From Sphingomonas sanguinis (GTDB lineage: Bacteria; Pseudomonadota; Alphaproteobacteria; Sphingomonadales; Sphingomonadaceae): 64,000 bases of DNA. Where the stretch lies: NCBI RefSeq assembly GCF_019297835.1, contig NZ_CP079203.1, positions 2,143,001 to 2,207,000 of the forward strand, in the 5' to 3' direction. This document shows, one piece after another, positions 63,592-64,000 of this stretch (position 1 is its first letter; the number at the start of each line of letters is the position of its first letter). The position numbers and the translations under genes were made by a program. Under the pieces are notes generated by a model. The model saw only the letters and a program-made list of their open reading frames with translations, had not been told where the DNA came from and ran no database searches.

Positions 63592-64000
63592 TCATTTCAT
63601 CCTGGTTTCATCTTCACCCGGTTGAGCCGGGGCGGCGGCGTTCGCCGTCCCGCTATGGCGCACCAGCTCCATCTTCTGCGGCAGGGTGCCGATCTCGATT
63701 CCCTTGTCCCTGAGCGCGCCGAGCAGCGCGAACAGCACGGCGCTGCGCGTGCCATAGGCGGCACGCGGGCTTTCGACATGCGCGAAGCAATTGAAATGGA
63801 TTCGTCCGTCGATGATCGAGTCGATGAACGCCTTGGGCGCAGGGTCGGCCAACACCGCCTCCTCGGCGGTGAAACAGTCGAGCACGATGCTGCGCACCAT
63901 GTCGGCATCGGTCTCGATCGGCACCGAGAACTGGATCTGGATACGCCCCAGCGGCCCGGCCAGCGTCTTGTTGAGCACCGACTTGGTGATGAGCTCGGAG
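63592..64000 (-). CDS. Mechanosensitive ion channel (MscS family), 5' end cut by window edge
   Basis: The minus-strand frame is open beyond the window edge, reading SELITKSVLNKTL at the boundary (the conserved beta-domain of MscS channels) and then RIQIQFSVPIETDADMVRSI, FVHVESP-like FNCFAHVESPRAAYGTRS and LRDKGIEIGTLPQKMELVRH in the C-terminal cytoplasmic domain. About 136 residues are visible; the membrane part lies outside. Such channels open under membrane tension and protect against osmotic downshock. The stop is near 63594, 109 bp from the divergent-looking start region of the TonB receptor. Confidence 0.85.
   Translation of the reverse strand, partial: SELITKSVLNKTLAGPLGRIQIQFSVPIETDADMVRSIVLDCFTAEEAVLADPAPKAFIDSIIDGRIHFNCFAHVESPRAAYGTRSAVLFALLGALRDKGIEIGTLPQKMELVRHSGTANAAAPAQPGEDETRMK

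Noticed and set aside
61344..63713. 789-codon plus-strand frame antisense to the TonB receptor at 61074
   Set aside because: Composition and overlap identify it as a shadow; no signal peptide, domain or ribosome site.

Overview
The window is GC-rich DNA with densely packed genes and many ATGA start/stop overlaps. It carries five TonB-dependent receptor genes, NodT-type efflux lipoproteins, a CpdR homologue beside an N-formylglutamate amidohydrolase, and a CheA-CheR-CheB-CheD-CheY-CheW cluster. Together these suggest a chromosomal segment of an alphaproteobacterium of the Sphingomonadales, probably Sphingomonas or a close relative. That assignment rests on gene content and style, not on a database search.

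Layout. (1) 1-7645: one co-directional run of a TonB receptor (cut by the left edge), a Tat-type PhoD phosphatase/phosphodiesterase, an MFS transporter, an alpha/beta hydrolase and both subunits of ethanolamine ammonia-lyase (EutB, EutC). It reads as a module that captures, trims and deaminates an ethanolamine-containing nutrient. (2) 7705-9567: a chemoreceptor. (3) 9796-17023: an RND tripartite efflux operon (fusion protein, pump, outer-membrane factor, TetR) with a second TetR gene divergent from it. (4) 17150-18558: a decayed integrase fused in frame to an IS5-type transposase remnant, lying at the 3' end of tRNA-Val. (5) 18603-20106: cpdR, an N-formylglutamate amidohydrolase, and a strong candidate small RNA with C-rich anti-Shine-Dalgarno loops. 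(6) 20335-21677: a second scar (IS630 pseudogene, ArdC remnant, integrase N-terminus) at the 3' end of tRNA-Ser. (7) 21774-27554: a cyclophilin-type isomerase, acetyl-CoA synthetase and a hybrid histidine kinase. (8) 27724-31930: an EmrB/EmrA/NodT-type efflux operon. (9) 32062-33066: Ohr and glyoxalase I.

(10) 33242-42047: the chemotaxis operon, with a second CheB-like protein that has lost two of three catalytic residues. (11) 42072-45643: a MarR-like regulator and a TonB receptor with a glycine-rich insert. (12) 45959-51442: an iron-uptake block (ferredoxin-NADP reductase, siderophore receptor, and the DUF3649 / PepSY / DUF3325 membrane trio) around a Fur-box-like palindrome. (13) 51348-54404: glutaminase, a POT-family transporter and a DeoR regulator. 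(14) 54558-60892: a TonB receptor divergent from a histidine acid phosphatase (phytase-like), followed by an OmpR/EnvZ-type two-component system. (15) 61074-64000: another TonB receptor and the C-terminus of an MscS channel cut by the right edge.

Three different long inverted repeats sit between genes (22657-22742, 45789-45943, 60897-61016), and rho-independent terminators are visible after several genes. The accessory character is confined to the two tRNA-linked scars. The rest looks like stable chromosome with nutrient-scavenging, efflux and signalling functions. No CRISPR array, rRNA operon, phage structural gene or defence island was seen.
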